Assembly: GCA_965206015.1 (NCBI GenBank) | Contig: CBDBIW010000015.1 | Location: forward strand, 62,001 to 126,000 | Reading direction: 5' to 3' | Origin: JAJCYL01 sp965206015 | GTDB lineage: Bacteria; Bacteroidota; Bacteroidia; Cytophagales; Cyclobacteriaceae | Length of the DNA stretch: 64,000 nt | Position numbers and translations under genes: made by a program | Shown here: piece by piece, positions 1-10,390 of the stretch | Numbering within the stretch: the stretch's first letter is position 1 | Layout of the letters: every line of letters starts with the position of its first letter | The notes under the pieces: model-generated | Seen by the model: only the letters and a program-made list of their open reading frames with translations | The model's database searches: none | What the model was told of the DNA's origin: nothing

Positions 1-781
1 CGGTTGTAACAGGAGGGACTGGAGTGCTGGGCGGTGTTATGGCAGCAGCCTTAGCTAAAGCAGGAGCCAAAGTGGCCATTTCAGGAAGGAGAAAAGACAA
101 GGCAGTTGATGTCGCTTTAGCAATTGAGAAAAACGATGGAGTTGCCTGACTTTACCAGCAGATGTATTAGATAAGGAATCATTGGAAGTTGCTAAAAACA
201 TGCTAGTGGAACAATGGGGTACGACCGATATTTTGATTAATGCAGCCCGAGGAAATGCTCCCGGCGCACTGATTGACCCGGACCAGTCGCTTTGTCACAG
301 CAATGAAGAGGACTTGCGAAAGGTGATGGATTTCAATCAATTAAGGATTATTCTGCCTTGTATAGCTTTTTACGGACCAATGATTCAAAATAAAAAAGGA
401 GTAATTATCAATATTTGATCGATGGCCAGTCAAAGAGTTATCACCCGGGTGCTTGTCTATGGTGCAGCAAAAGCTGGGATAGAGAATTACATTAAATGGT
501 TGGCTGTAGAAATGGCGCAAAAATATGACGAGGGAATTAGGGCCAATGCAATTGCTCCCGGTTTCTTTATTAGTGAACAAAACGAAAAATTATTGCTTGA
601 CAGTGATAATAGTTTGACCTCAAGAGGAGAGAAGATTATCAAGAACACTCCCATGAGGCGTTTTGGTCAGCCGGATGAACTCAATGGCACATTAATTTGG
701 CTTTGTAGCGAAACTTCCGGGTTTGTAACTGGCACGGTGATTCAGGTCGACGGTAGGTTTAGCGTACTTAGTGCTGTTTAA
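1..781 (+). pseudogene. Broken SDR oxidoreductase, probable fructuronate reductase (mannonate oxidoreductase)
   Basis: Short-chain dehydrogenase whose beginning lies outside the window. The NAD-binding glycine motif (TGGTGVLGG) is read in one frame from base 3 and hits TGA at 147-149. From about 143 the homologous reading continues in another frame (ADVLDKESLE...). In that frame a TGA at 416-418 interrupts the classic SDR stretch between IINI and SMAS, where a serine codon is expected. Downstream the YxxxK pair (YGAAK) and the C-terminal FVTGT..QVDG motif are intact. Its place directly before uxuA suggests NAD(P)H-dependent reduction of fructuronate to mannonate, as done by SDR-type UxuB substitutes in this phylum. 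One frameshift plus one nonsense codon make it a pseudogene unless both are sequencing errors. SDR identity is firm; the substrate is inferred from context. Confidence 0.8.
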
Positions 782-817
782 TATATTATTTATAGATACG
801 GAAAAATCCCTCATAAA

Positions 818-2002
818 ATGAATTTAGAGCATACATGGAGATGGTACGGACCGGATGACCTGGTAAGCCTATCCGACATCAGACAAGCAGGAGCAACCGG
901 TATTGTTACAGCATTGCACCATATTTCACCTGGCAAGATATGGCCAGCTAAAGAAATCATGGAAAGGAAAAACCTCATTGAGCACCAGGGGTTGACGTGG
1001 ACGGTAGTGGAAAGCGTTGCGGTACACGAAAGCATAAAAACCCAAACAGGTGATTATAGAATTCACCTGGAAAACTACAGACAAACCTTACAAAACCTTG
1101 GAGCATGTGGCATTAAAACAGTGTGCTATAATTTCATGCCCGTTTTGGATTGGACCAGAACACACTTAAAATATGTAATGGCTGATGGCTCACTTGCACT
1201 ACGTTTTGATATAATCTCCTTTATTGCCTTCGACATATTTATACTAAAAAGAGAAGGTGCCGAGAAGGATTACTTACCAGGTCAACTGACTAAAGCCAGG
1301 GAATATTATGCTCAACTAGATGACTCTTCAAAAAATGCATTACGAAATGCCATACTGACGGGTTTGCCAGGGACAGTTGATGATTTGAGTCTGGATGACT
1401 TTCAATCTGCACTACGCATTTATGAGGGTATTGATGAATCAACCCTAAAAGGCCATTATTATTCCTTCTTAAAAGAAATTATCCCGACTGCTGAAAAAGC
1501 AGGTGTAAAAATGGCGGTACATCCCGATGACCCGCCTATGGCAATATTTGGTCTTCCCCGGATAGTTTGCAATGAAGAAGACCTGGAGCAACTTTTAAAG
1601 GCAGCAAATTCAGAATACAATGGCATTACCTTTTGTACCGGCTCTTTGGGTGCCGGTTCGGATAATAATGTTGTTGCAATGGTTAAAAAATTTGCAGGGA
1701 GAATAAATTTTGCGCATCTCAGAAACGTGATCAAAGAAAGTGATGGTAGTTTTTATGAAAGTGACCACCTTAGTGGGGCTGTTGATATGTATGAGGTGAT
1801 GCGTACCCTTTTGCAGGAGCAACAGGACCGGGTCACACAGGGCAGATCAGATTCCATAATACCTGTGCGCCCGGACCATGGTCATCAAATGTTGGATGAC
1901 TTGAATAAAAAAACTTACCCCGGATATTCTGCCATTGGCCGGTTGCGTGGATTAGCAGAACTTAGAGGTTTGGAAATGGGCATCCGTAAATCTTTATTTT
2001 AA
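818..2002 (+). CDS. uxuA: Mannonate dehydratase
   Basis: 394 residues, the usual UxuA length, with typical family segments from the N-terminal TWRWYGPDD through the CYNFMPVLDWTRT stretch to the C-terminal PVRPDHGHQML. The enzyme removes water from D-mannonate to give 2-keto-3-deoxygluconate (KDG) in the cytoplasm, using a divalent metal; histidines in AVHPDDPP and RPDHGH fit the metal site. It starts 36 bases after the damaged reductase, so the two were probably one transcription unit. The kinase and aldolase that use KDG are encoded about 15 kb further on in the same window. The reading frame is intact. Confidence 0.95.
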   Translation: MNLEHTWRWYGPDDLVSLSDIRQAGATGIVTALHHISPGKIWPAKEIMERKNLIEHQGLTWTVVESVAVHESIKTQTGDYRIHLENYRQTLQNLGACGIKTVCYNFMPVLDWTRTHLKYVMADGSLALRFDIISFIAFDIFILKREGAEKDYLPGQLTKAREYYAQLDDSSKNALRNAILTGLPGTVDDLSLDDFQSALRIYEGIDESTLKGHYYSFLKEIIPTAEKAGVKMAVHPDDPPMAIFGLPRIVCNEEDLEQLLKAANSEYNGITFCTGSLGAGSDNNVVAMVKKFAGRINFAHLRNVIKESDGSFYESDHLSGAVDMYEVMRTLLQEQQDRVTQGRSDSIIPVRPDHGHQMLDDLNKKTYPGYSAIGRLRGLAELRGLEMGIRKSLF

Positions 2003-2045
2003 TAATGAAAGAGAATTGAAAATAGTGGGTTTAACCGATTGATTA

Positions 2046-3032
2046 ATGAATAGACTAACATTTTTTGCTTTTAATAGCTTATTGGTTTTAGGAATTGCTC
2101 TTAGTGGCTGTTATCAATCGAATAAGATCAAGACCATCAAATTGGCTCATGGATTAGATGTCAACCACTCTGTTCATAAAGCCATGCTTTTTATGGGTGA
2201 GCGACTGAAAGAAAAGTCTGGGGGCAAAATGGCATTGGAAGTTTATCCCGGCCAACAACTAGGCACCGAGAGGCAATGTCTGGAGTTGTTGCAAATTGGC
2301 AGCCTTGATATGACCAAGGTTTCTGCTGCTGTTATGGAAAACTTTTCTCCGAATATGAGGGTGTTCGGTTTGCCATTTTTATTTCGTGATAAGGAACATG
2401 CTTTCAGTGTTTTGGACAGCGAGATAGGGCAGGGCATTTTAAATGATGGGGAGAAATTCTGGCTTAAAGGCTTGTCTTACTACGATTCAGGAAGCCGCAG
2501 TTTTTATACAAAGGATAGACCCGTGAACTCTCCTGAAGATTTGAAAGGACTTAAAATCAGGGTAATGGAAAGTGTGACTTCGATGAACATGGTAAGAAGT
2601 TTGGGTGGTAGTCCAACACCAATCGCCTGGGGTGAATTATACACTGCGCTACAGCAAGGGGTAGTAGACGGAGCCGAAAACAACCCGCCAAGCTTTTACC
2701 TGTCACATCACTATGAGGTCTGTAAATACTACTCATTAGACGAGCATACTATTTTACCCGATGTATTAATAATTGGGACCAAGTCATGGAACAGATTATC
2801 AGCGCAGGAGCAGCAGTGGCTTATAGAAGTGGCGGATGAGTCAACAATCCATCAAAGAAAACTATGGATACAATCAGAAAATGAAGCCCTGGAGGCGGTC
2901 CAAAAAGCGGGAGTTGAAATTATCAGACCTGACAAGTCAATCTTTGAGAATGAAGTAAAAGCAATATTTGAAGAGTACAAGGAAGACAAGCAATTTTACG
3001 CTTTAATTCAACGAATTAAAGCTCATATATAA
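2046..3032 (+). CDS. TRAP transporter solute-binding protein (DctP family), lipoprotein
   Basis: 328 residues. The N-terminus is a lipoprotein signal with lipobox LSGC (Cys22), so the binder is probably membrane-anchored in the periplasm rather than free. Family landmarks are GLPFLFRD near residue 108 and GLKIRV with Arg172, the arginine that binds the substrate carboxylate in DctP proteins. It lies 43 bases after uxuA, and the two membrane subunits follow after a 238-base gap. Given the neighbours, the substrate is probably a hexuronate or another sugar acid. That assignment is inference. Confidence 0.9.
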   Translation: MNRLTFFAFNSLLVLGIALSGCYQSNKIKTIKLAHGLDVNHSVHKAMLFMGERLKEKSGGKMALEVYPGQQLGTERQCLELLQIGSLDMTKVSAAVMENFSPNMRVFGLPFLFRDKEHAFSVLDSEIGQGILNDGEKFWLKGLSYYDSGSRSFYTKDRPVNSPEDLKGLKIRVMESVTSMNMVRSLGGSPTPIAWGELYTALQQGVVDGAENNPPSFYLSHHYEVCKYYSLDEHTILPDVLIIGTKSWNRLSAQEQQWLIEVADESTIHQRKLWIQSENEALEAVQKAGVEIIRPDKSIFENEVKAIFEEYKEDKQFYALIQRIKAHI

Positions 3033-3270
3033 TTTATTGACTCTACCAAGAATATAGTGGAAACCTTAAAAAGGCAAATATCAAGAACTCCAAAAAACAA
3101 ATAATATTCAAAGTATAAAACCCAATGAATCAAACCAAAAGATCAATGAAGAGGCTCTCATTGCAGACAATGGGCTGTTTGAACATTTAAATTATGATTT
3201 ATTTAAAATTTGATTTTTGTAATTTGAGCATTATTCGTAGTCACTTTAATAACAGTTAAACTAACTTGAT

Positions 3271-3729
3271 ATGAGGCGTGTTATAGATCAGGGGCTTGAA
3301 AATTTTCTGGTTATTTTGATGTCAGTCATGGTTATTAATGTGCTGTGGCAGGTTTTTTCACGTTATGTTTTAGGGATTCCCAGTTCCTTTACTGATGAAT
3401 TAGCCCGGTTCCTTTTAATTTGGGTGGGTGTTTTAGGAGCAGCCTATGCCAGTGGCAAGAATATGCACATTTCCATCAACCTTACTTCTAAGAGGTTAAG
3501 TGCTGGTAATCAAAGAATTTTAAATATTATTAATAGCCTCATAATCTTGGGCTTCGTATTGGCAGTTCTGATTATAGGTGGTAGTGGCCTGGTATACATC
3601 ACATTCACCCTGAAGCAGTTCTCTCCAGCACTCCAAATACCATTGGCATCTGTTTATGTGATATTACCTATCAGTGGATTGTTGATTTTTTACTACAAAA
3701 TATCTGACCTGACAGGTAAACCCTCATGA
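3271..3729 (+). CDS. TRAP transporter small membrane subunit (DctQ family)
   Basis: 152 residues with four hydrophobic segments, the standard DctQ size and topology. The conserved SRYVLGIPSSFTDELARFLLIWVG-type region spans about residues 28-52. It forms the small half of the sodium-driven TRAP permease with DctM. The stop overlaps the start of the next gene in an ATGA arrangement, so translation is probably coupled. The 238-base gap from dctP holds no recognisable gene and may contain a separate promoter. Confidence 0.92.
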   Translation: MRRVIDQGLENFLVILMSVMVINVLWQVFSRYVLGIPSSFTDELARFLLIWVGVLGAAYASGKNMHISINLTSKRLSAGNQRILNIINSLIILGFVLAVLIIGGSGLVYITFTLKQFSPALQIPLASVYVILPISGLLIFYYKISDLTGKPS

Positions 3730-5024
3730 TAGATTACATTCCAGTATTTGTTTTATTGGTAAGCTTTTTGGTGCTACTGGTAATGGGTGTTCCGGTAGCC
3801 TGGGGTATTGGAATCTCTTCGTTATTGACCATGTTGGTAAGCATCCCTGCTCTACCTTCGGTAATCACCATTGCGCAGAGGATTGCTACCGGCCTTGACA
3901 GTTTTGCCCTGTTGGCCATTCCATTTTTCATTCTGTCCGGCCAATTAATGAACAAGGGAGGGATCGCCACCCGATTGATCGCTTTTGCAAAGACCCTTGT
4001 AGGTTCTTTGCCGGGTGGTTTGGCTCATATTAATGTGGTTGCGGCCATGATGATGGGAGCAATTGCCGGCTCGGCGATGGCTGCCGCCTCTGCTATTGGA
4101 AGTATTGTTGGTCCAAAAATGGAAAAAGAAGGGTATTCCAGGGAATTCGGAGCTGCAATAAATATAACTTCCGCTACTACCGGTTTAGTGATACCTCCTA
4201 GCAACGTACTTATTGTTTATTCATTAGCTAGTGGCGGTACATCTATTGCTGCCTTATTTTTAGCAGGATACATACCTGGTATCCTTACCGGGCTTTTCCT
4301 GATGATAGTTGCTTTTTTTTGGGCTAGACATAAACAAATTCCGGTTGAGGAAAGAAGCTCCCTAATGGAAGTTGCCAAACGTTTTGTAGAGGCTTTCCCT
4401 AGTCTACTACTACTGGTTGTGGTTATTGGTGGCATTGTGGCAGGAGTTTTTACAGCCACGGAAGCATCATCAATGGCTGTACTGTATACCCTGGTGTTAT
4501 CGATGTGGTATAAAGAAATATCATGGAGGGAATTACCCCGGATTTTCCTGGGCTCTGTAGAAACTACGGCTATTGTAATGTTATTGATAGGTACGTCTAT
4601 GTCTATGTCCTGGGTGTTGTCCTTTGAAAATATTCCACAGGATGTTAGTGCTGTCCTGTTGTCGATTAGTGACAACAAAATTGTGATACTTCTTATTATC
4701 AACCTGATTTTGTTGGGTGTAGGAATTTTTATGGACATGACACCGGCAGTACTCATTTTCACACCCATTTTTCTGCCTGTAATTACGAAATTGGGAATGG
4801 ATCCGGTTCATTTCGGCATTATAATGGTTCTTAATCTGTGTATCGGTCTGTGTACTCCGCCGGTAGGTTCGTTATTATTTGTTGGCGTTGGTATCGCCAA
4901 TACTACAATTGGGAAGGTGATCAAACCGCTAATGCCACTCTTTATAGCAATGATTATAGCCTTACTCCTTGTTACTTACATTCCGTATCTCAGTCTATGG
5001 TTGCCTGGATTGTTCGGATTTTGA
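3726..5024 (+). CDS. TRAP transporter large membrane subunit (DctM family)
   Basis: 432 residues and strongly hydrophobic throughout, with the family signatures near FFILSGQLMNKGG, GAIAGSAMAAASAIGS and GLVIPPSN. DctM is the channel-forming subunit that imports a carboxylated solute with sodium. It overlaps dctQ by four bases. With dctP and dctQ it completes a whole TRAP system, which in a uronate locus most likely brings free uronates across the inner membrane. Confidence 0.93.
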   Translation: MIDYIPVFVLLVSFLVLLVMGVPVAWGIGISSLLTMLVSIPALPSVITIAQRIATGLDSFALLAIPFFILSGQLMNKGGIATRLIAFAKTLVGSLPGGLAHINVVAAMMMGAIAGSAMAAASAIGSIVGPKMEKEGYSREFGAAINITSATTGLVIPPSNVLIVYSLASGGTSIAALFLAGYIPGILTGLFLMIVAFFWARHKQIPVEERSSLMEVAKRFVEAFPSLLLLVVVIGGIVAGVFTATEASSMAVLYTLVLSMWYKEISWRELPRIFLGSVETTAIVMLLIGTSMSMSWVLSFENIPQDVSAVLLSISDNKIVILLIINLILLGVGIFMDMTPAVLIFTPIFLPVITKLGMDPVHFGIIMVLNLCIGLCTPPVGSLLFVGVGIANTTIGKVIKPLMPLFIAMIIALLLVTYIPYLSLWLPGLFGF

Positions 5025-5587
5025 GGGAATAAATTTGGAACTACCTGCTTGGGATGATCATCACAGTTATTCATTCGATATGGATGGTGGAACTGCTTCA
5101 GGAGACCCCCCAGTTCTTGTTGGGATGCTCTCCCGTCTCCAAGGTTAATGTTCCGCCTTGCTTCAGGGTTTGATGAAAAACCCAGGGCTTTGATAAGGGC
5201 TCTCTATTTAAAAGTTGCTAATTGAATGTATCTATACTCCTAGGGAGTAATCTTCATCCGGATGCACCAGGATTTCATCAAATAGGACCCTACTTAATTC
5301 ATAACTGGTTTCAGTAAGATAAACACCAGGGATTAAGGTTTCAATCTTGTGACTATTATGCTCAAACCCAAAATGTTGGAAACGTCAGTGCCAGTGGCGT
5401 AGAATAGGGATATACCGGGTCATCAACCTGTTTGTCATTTGTAAAAATAAATTTAGTCTAATCGGTCTGAGAATTAAGCGTTAACGTCAATGTTTGTTAA
5501 AAATCCCTTGTTTTGAATAAAAGTATCATTTAAATTAGTAATTGTGTTAACGTACACGATACATATTTTTCAACTAAATTAATTGTT
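5025..5587. other. Gap before susC with coding-like scraps and operator sites
   Basis: 563 bases without an intact gene. Two stretches read like decayed protein on the plus strand: about 5038-5146 (LPAWDDHHSYSFDMDG...) and about 5258-5310 (PDAPGFHQIGPYLIHN). Neither can be assigned to a family by eye. The last 110 bases hold the operator-like sites described separately and presumably the susC promoter. A lost enzyme gene is possible but unproven. Confidence 0.4.
5544..5557 (+). promoter_or_regulatory. Putative LacI-family operator upstream of susC
   Basis: GTGTTAACGTACAC, with matching GTGT/ACAC arms. Its inner 12-mer GTTAACGTACAC is the exact reverse complement of GTGTACGTTAAC at 15084-15095, beside the repressor gene. 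A partial copy of the core, CGTTAACGT, also lies at 5479-5487. It sits about 30 bases before the susC start, a position suited to repression. Binding by the 13944-15008 repressor is inferred from the shared word and the gene context. Confidence 0.6.
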
Positions 5588-8500
5588 ATGCAAAGAATTT
5601 TACTCTTATTTATGCAGCTACCACCCGGTAAGTATATGAATTATTATTTGCCAGTAATGGTAGGAGTTTGCCTGTCCTTCCTGGCATTTCCAGCGACGGC
5701 AGGTGAGTATCAAGCTTCATCGCCGGTTTCCGGTACTGTAACTGATAGTGAGACTGGTGATGGTTTGCCCGGTGTATCAGTGTTGGTCCAAGGTACTGCC
5801 AGCGGCACCATCACTGATATCAATGGATCCTACAACATTGATGTTGGAGATGCTAATGTTATGGTATTTAGCTATGTAGGCTTCGAAACTCAGGAAGTGA
5901 GTGTGAATGGGCGATCAGTTATTGATGTGGCCATCTCATCAAGTTTAGTGCAATTGTCAGAGCTGGTAGTAGTAGGCTATGGGTCACAAGAAAAGAGTGA
6001 CATTACCGGAGCGATCACTTCGGTATCAGGAGCAGACTTAAACATCACTAAGGAAAACTCTCCACTTGGTGCACTTGCAGGAAAAGCAGCCGGAGTAGAT
6101 ATAAGTTTTAGTGATAATACTCCTGGAGGAAACACTGATATTCGGATAAGAGGGAGAAGTTCATTGAATTTTTCGAATGCACCACTAATTGTGCTTGACG
6201 GAATACCTCTTAGCGGCGTCGGTTCTGATGTTAACGGAGATGGCATTCCAGAAGATGGGGTTAATTTAAATGATATCAATCCCAATGATATTGCGTCGGT
6301 AGAAGTTTTAAAGGATGCTTCATCGACAGCAATTTATGGTGCAAGGGGTGCCAATGGTATTATCTTAATAACCACTAAAAGAGGTAAAGCCGGCAAGGCC
6401 AGAATTACCTATGACAGTTATTATGGATTTTCCCAGCCTTTTAAACAAATTGATTTAACCAATGCTAAGGAGTGGATAGACATGAGGCTTGAATCATTGA
6501 GAGCTGCTGCTGAACAGGATGCTTCATTGGCTGTAGGGGATTATCCCATTTTTCCTTTAGATAGTCTTAAACAACCTCTAAGGCGTCAGGCTTTTGACGA
6601 CGGTGTTGATACAAATTTTCAGGATATCCTTTTGGACAACGGAATGCAGCAAAGTCATCAGATAGGAATTTCGGGTGGAAGTGACGCCGTTCGATACTTT
6701 GTATCATTAGGATACTTTGACCAGGAAGGCATATTGGAAGGTACGGATTATCAACGATATACTTTACGCACAAACCTGGATTATAAGGTTAACAGCAAAT
6801 TAAAAATGGGTATTTCCCAGCAAATTTCATTTTCAGAGCGTCATCAACTTCAAACAGGATCCGGAAGATTAGGGTCACCAGGGTCTACATCAACAGTTGC
6901 TTTCCTTTTTAGAAATAATCCGTTGACAACCCCATTCAACCCAGACGGAACACCTACCACAGACCCTTTAAATGATGGGCTCATTTGGAATCCAATTAAT
7001 GACCTGGATAACGTTCAGGATCTTACAAAAGATTTCAGATATTTCGCAAATATATTTGCCACATATGAGATCATCGACGGATTATCATATACCCTTAATG
7101 TTGGTCCGGACTTAACTTTTTCAAGGCGAAATCAATTTTTTGGATCAAACAGCACTGTGAATAGAGGAGGATTGCCAAATGCTAACAAACAAGATTTTAC
7201 CTCGGGTTCCCTTACACTCGAAAATGTAGTGAATTATACCAAGTCGTTTAATAATGACCATTCATTTAACGTGACGTTGCTGGGTAGTGTCCAGAATGTC
7301 GAGGGAGAACGCTTTGTAAGCCAGGTTAGTGACCTGGCATTAGAAAGCCAGACATTCAATAACCTGGGAGATGCAGCAAAGGTCATTATTACCGATAGTG
7401 ACTTAATACCTGAATCATGGGTCTCCTATATGGCTAGGGTCAACTATGATATTAATAGTAAATATTTGTTTACCCTGACTGGGCGGATTGACGGGTCTTC
7501 AAAGTTATCAACAGGTGAGAAATGGGGTGTGTTTCCTTCAGCGGCATTCGCCTGGAGATTGATTGAAGAGCCATTTATTAATGACTTGGGAATGTTTACT
7601 GATTTAAAACTTCGAACCAGCTTTGGTTCAGTCGGTCGGAATCCTATAGCTCCATTTAGCAGTCAGGGAGGTCTCGTGCGGACCGAGTACTCTTTTTCAG
7701 ATGGTGCTGCTTTCGGATTCAGACCTTTGGATATACCTAACTCAGATTTATCCTGGGAGCGGACTACAACATTGGACGTTGGCTTAGATTTTGGTGTAGC
7801 CAATAACAGAGTTAGTGGTACAATGGATTTCTACGTAGGAAATACAACAGATTTATTACTGGCAAGAGCATTGCCGATAACATCAGGGTTTTCATCCATC
7901 CTGCAAAACGTTGGTGAAACAAAAAACACCGGATTTGAACTCGTTTTGAGTACAGTGAATATTGATGTAAACGGATTGAAATGGACAACAGACTTCAACT
8001 TTTCGACTAACAGAAGTGAAATAGTAAGCCTTTTTGATTCTAAAGATGATGACATTGGGAATAAATGGTTTATTGGTCAGCAGGTAGCGGTTCATTATGA
8101 CAATGTATTTGATGGCATATGGCAGTCAAATGAACGAGATGAAGCTGCCGGTTTCTTTCGTAAACCAGGCGATATCAAGCTTAAAGACCTGACAAATGAT
8201 GGTGTATTAAATGATGAGGATCGTAAAATTGTTGGGCAGTTGGACCCCAAGTGGATTGGTGGAATAATCAGTCGACTTGAATACAAAGGTATTGACCTGA
8301 CTGTGTCACTTTATACGCGGCAGGGTCATACCCTCAGAAGTGCCCTCATCAATCGAAATAACACGTTATTCGGACGCTACAACAATATAGATATCAACTA
8401 TTGGACACCAGAAAATCCTAGTAATGAATATCCAAGACCTAATGCGAATCAGGAGCGCCCTTTGGACTCGGATGTACTTGATTATGTTGATGCTTCATTT

Positions 8501-8740
8501 TGGAGAATTAGGAACATTACATTAGGATATAACTTCAATGAAGCGATTACCTCCGCACTTAAAGTAGAAAGCTTAAGAGTGTATGCGACAGCTCAAAATC
8601 CATTTTTGTTCACTTCCAGCAATTTAGATGGTTTTGATCCGGATGTGGCAGGTTTTGACGGAAGAATAGTTACGGGAGGGAATCAAAACTATCTTCCAAG
8701 TCCAAAGACATTTCTGTTTGGGTTAAACGTTGCCTTCTAA
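5588..8740 (+). CDS. SusC-family TonB-dependent outer-membrane transporter
   Basis: 1050 residues, the usual SusC size. After an N-terminal signal ending near ATAGEYQ (about residue 40) comes a CarboxypepD_reg-like domain (VSGTVTDSETGDGLPGVSV, about 47-125). Then follow the plug (VVVGYGSQEKSDITGAI, and DPLIVLDG-type and VLKDASSTAIYGARGANG segments to about residue 270) and the beta-barrel, ending in a terminal phenylalanine (GLNVAF). It would import an oligosaccharide across the outer membrane with TonB energy, under the SusD lid encoded next. An earlier-looking signal core begins at Met19, so the exact start is uncertain. Confidence 0.95.
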   Translation: MQRILLLFMQLPPGKYMNYYLPVMVGVCLSFLAFPATAGEYQASSPVSGTVTDSETGDGLPGVSVLVQGTASGTITDINGSYNIDVGDANVMVFSYVGFETQEVSVNGRSVIDVAISSSLVQLSELVVVGYGSQEKSDITGAITSVSGADLNITKENSPLGALAGKAAGVDISFSDNTPGGNTDIRIRGRSSLNFSNAPLIVLDGIPLSGVGSDVNGDGIPEDGVNLNDINPNDIASVEVLKDASSTAIYGARGANGIILITTKRGKAGKARITYDSYYGFSQPFKQIDLTNAKEWIDMRLESLRAAAEQDASLAVGDYPIFPLDSLKQPLRRQAFDDGVDTNFQDILLDNGMQQSHQIGISGGSDAVRYFVSLGYFDQEGILEGTDYQRYTLRTNLDYKVNSKLKMGISQQISFSERHQLQTGSGRLGSPGSTSTVAFLFRNNPLTTPFNPDGTPTTDPLNDGLIWNPINDLDNVQDLTKDFRYFANIFATYEIIDGLSYTLNVGPDLTFSRRNQFFGSNSTVNRGGLPNANKQDFTSGSLTLENVVNYTKSFNNDHSFNVTLLGSVQNVEGERFVSQVSDLALESQTFNNLGDAAKVIITDSDLIPESWVSYMARVNYDINSKYLFTLTGRIDGSSKLSTGEKWGVFPSAAFAWRLIEEPFINDLGMFTDLKLRTSFGSVGRNPIAPFSSQGGLVRTEYSFSDGAAFGFRPLDIPNSDLSWERTTTLDVGLDFGVANNRVSGTMDFYVGNTTDLLLARALPITSGFSSILQNVGETKNTGFELVLSTVNIDVNGLKWTTDFNFSTNRSEIVSLFDSKDDDIGNKWFIGQQVAVHYDNVFDGIWQSNERDEAAGFFRKPGDIKLKDLTNDGVLNDEDRKIVGQLDPKWIGGIISRLEYKGIDLTVSLYTRQGHTLRSALINRNNTLFGRYNNIDINYWTPENPSNEYPRPNANQERPLDSDVLDYVDASFWRIRNITLGYNFNEAITSALKVESLRVYATAQNPFLFTSSNLDGFDPDVAGFDGRIVTGGNQNYLPSPKTFLFGLNVAF

Positions 8741-8769
8741 CTATTTATTAAATATTAAAATAAGAAAAA

Positions 8770-10368
8770 ATGAAAAATTCATTAATAATCTTTTCAATAT
8801 TCTTTTTATTCATCTCTTGCAATGATGTCTTAGACGAGGAATTGCGTGGAGGCGTAACTGCTGATGGCACATACCCTACACCTAACGGAATTAATTTTGC
8901 GTTAAATGGTACCTACGCTGCGTTTACCGAATTTATGGGTACACGAAACAGAGCCGTCAATGACCGAAACAATCGAGAAGTTGGATGGTCTCTACTCACC
9001 TTTGGCACTGATATTTATACCAATGGGTCTGATGGCGGTAATAAATCACTCAATAATTATAACACCGATCTAAATGCAAGTCAATCTCTTGTTCGAGTAG
9101 GCTGGGATGCCCTGTACCTAGGCATAAATTCTGCAAATGTGGTCATGGCCCGAGCACCTGAGGTAATTGAAGATCAGGACGAACTCAACCATATATTGGC
9201 CCAGGCAAGTTTTTTGAGGGCATTCTATTACTACTATTTAATCAGGATATATGGACCAGTTCATTATACTGACGAAGAAACGGTAGGAGTTGAAACAGAG
9301 GCAAGCCGGACACCGGTAGATCAGATTTATACTGAAATAATTGAGGACCTTGAGTTTGCTGAGCAGAACCTTCCTGAGACACAGAGTGATTTTGGAAGAC
9401 CTACCTCATGGGCTGCCAAAGCTTTTTTGGCCGATGTATATTTGACAATGGAAGACTACCCACAGGCCGGACAATTTGCCGAAGACGTTATTTTGAATGG
9501 GCCACATGAGTTAGTTAGTTCGTACGCAGAGCTCTGGGATTTAGACAACGAAGAAAATAGTGAAGTAATATGGTCTGTTCAGTTCGCGGATAACCCAGCT
9601 TTTGATGGTGGTGGCAATCCGGCTCACATGTTTTTTCTCACGGAATATGATAAACTTCCCGGTATGAAGAGAGATATTGCTAATGGCAGGCCCTGGAAGC
9701 GCTTTAAACCCACCGAGTATTTGTTAGGCCTCTACGATATGGAGGACGAACGATATGACGGAACTTTTAAGACAGTTTGGTTTTCTAACAATCCGGCTTC
9801 TGCTCCTGACGGTGTTGAGATAGGCGATACAGCCGTATGGTATCCACGCATTGCGTTGACCCAGGCTGAAAAAGATTCCAGACCTTTTGGGGTCAATATT
9901 TTCAATCCTGATGAAATTGATGGCAAGAACTTTCCTGCTACAAATAAATGGATTCAGCCAAACCGAGACGATATTCAGCAGCCTGAAGGAGGACGCGATT
10001 TTATCGCCTGGCGATTGGCTGAAATCTACCTGATAGCTGCCGAAGCTTTTGCGTTGTCCCCTACACCTGACATGGCCAAGGCTGCCAGGTATCTGAATAT
10101 AGTGAGAGATAGGGCTTATGGAGATAGCCCCCATCCAGTGGCCACCAGCGTTGACATTGATATTATTTTGGAGGAAAGAGCAAAAGAATTTGCTCAGGAA
10201 GGAAAACGCTGGTTTGATTTGGTAAGGACGGGATTGCTTGTTGAGCGCGTGAGGTTGCATAATGCAGAGGGTTCGCCAAACATCCGGGATTTTCATAAAT
10301 ACCGGCCTATACCACTCACTCAAATTGATCGAACATCTAATGATTTTGCCCAAAATGATGGGTATTAG
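8770..10368 (+). CDS. SusD-family outer-membrane glycan-binding lipoprotein
   Basis: 532 residues. A very short lipoprotein signal ends at FISC, with Cys18. SusD landmarks follow: a QASFLRAFYYYYLIRIYGP TPR-like helix near residue 140, the RPTSWAAKAFLADVYL helix, and the C-terminal RDFIAWRLAEIYLIAAEA and EERAKEFAQEGKRWFDLVRTG motifs. It is the surface lid that captures glycan for the SusC channel, and starts 29 bases after susC. A strong hairpin terminator follows the gene. Confidence 0.95.
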   Translation: MKNSLIIFSIFFLFISCNDVLDEELRGGVTADGTYPTPNGINFALNGTYAAFTEFMGTRNRAVNDRNNREVGWSLLTFGTDIYTNGSDGGNKSLNNYNTDLNASQSLVRVGWDALYLGINSANVVMARAPEVIEDQDELNHILAQASFLRAFYYYYLIRIYGPVHYTDEETVGVETEASRTPVDQIYTEIIEDLEFAEQNLPETQSDFGRPTSWAAKAFLADVYLTMEDYPQAGQFAEDVILNGPHELVSSYAELWDLDNEENSEVIWSVQFADNPAFDGGGNPAHMFFLTEYDKLPGMKRDIANGRPWKRFKPTEYLLGLYDMEDERYDGTFKTVWFSNNPASAPDGVEIGDTAVWYPRIALTQAEKDSRPFGVNIFNPDEIDGKNFPATNKWIQPNRDDIQQPEGGRDFIAWRLAEIYLIAAEAFALSPTPDMAKAARYLNIVRDRAYGDSPHPVATSVDIDIILEERAKEFAQEGKRWFDLVRTGLLVERVRLHNAEGSPNIRDFHKYRPIPLTQIDRTSNDFAQNDGY

Positions 10369-10390
10369 TTAAAATTAATTTGTGTTTCAT

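Noticed and set aside
2003..2045. Possible operator between uxuA and dctP (GTTTAACCGATT)
   Set aside because: Lacks the GTGTACG half-site seen at the three accepted sites.
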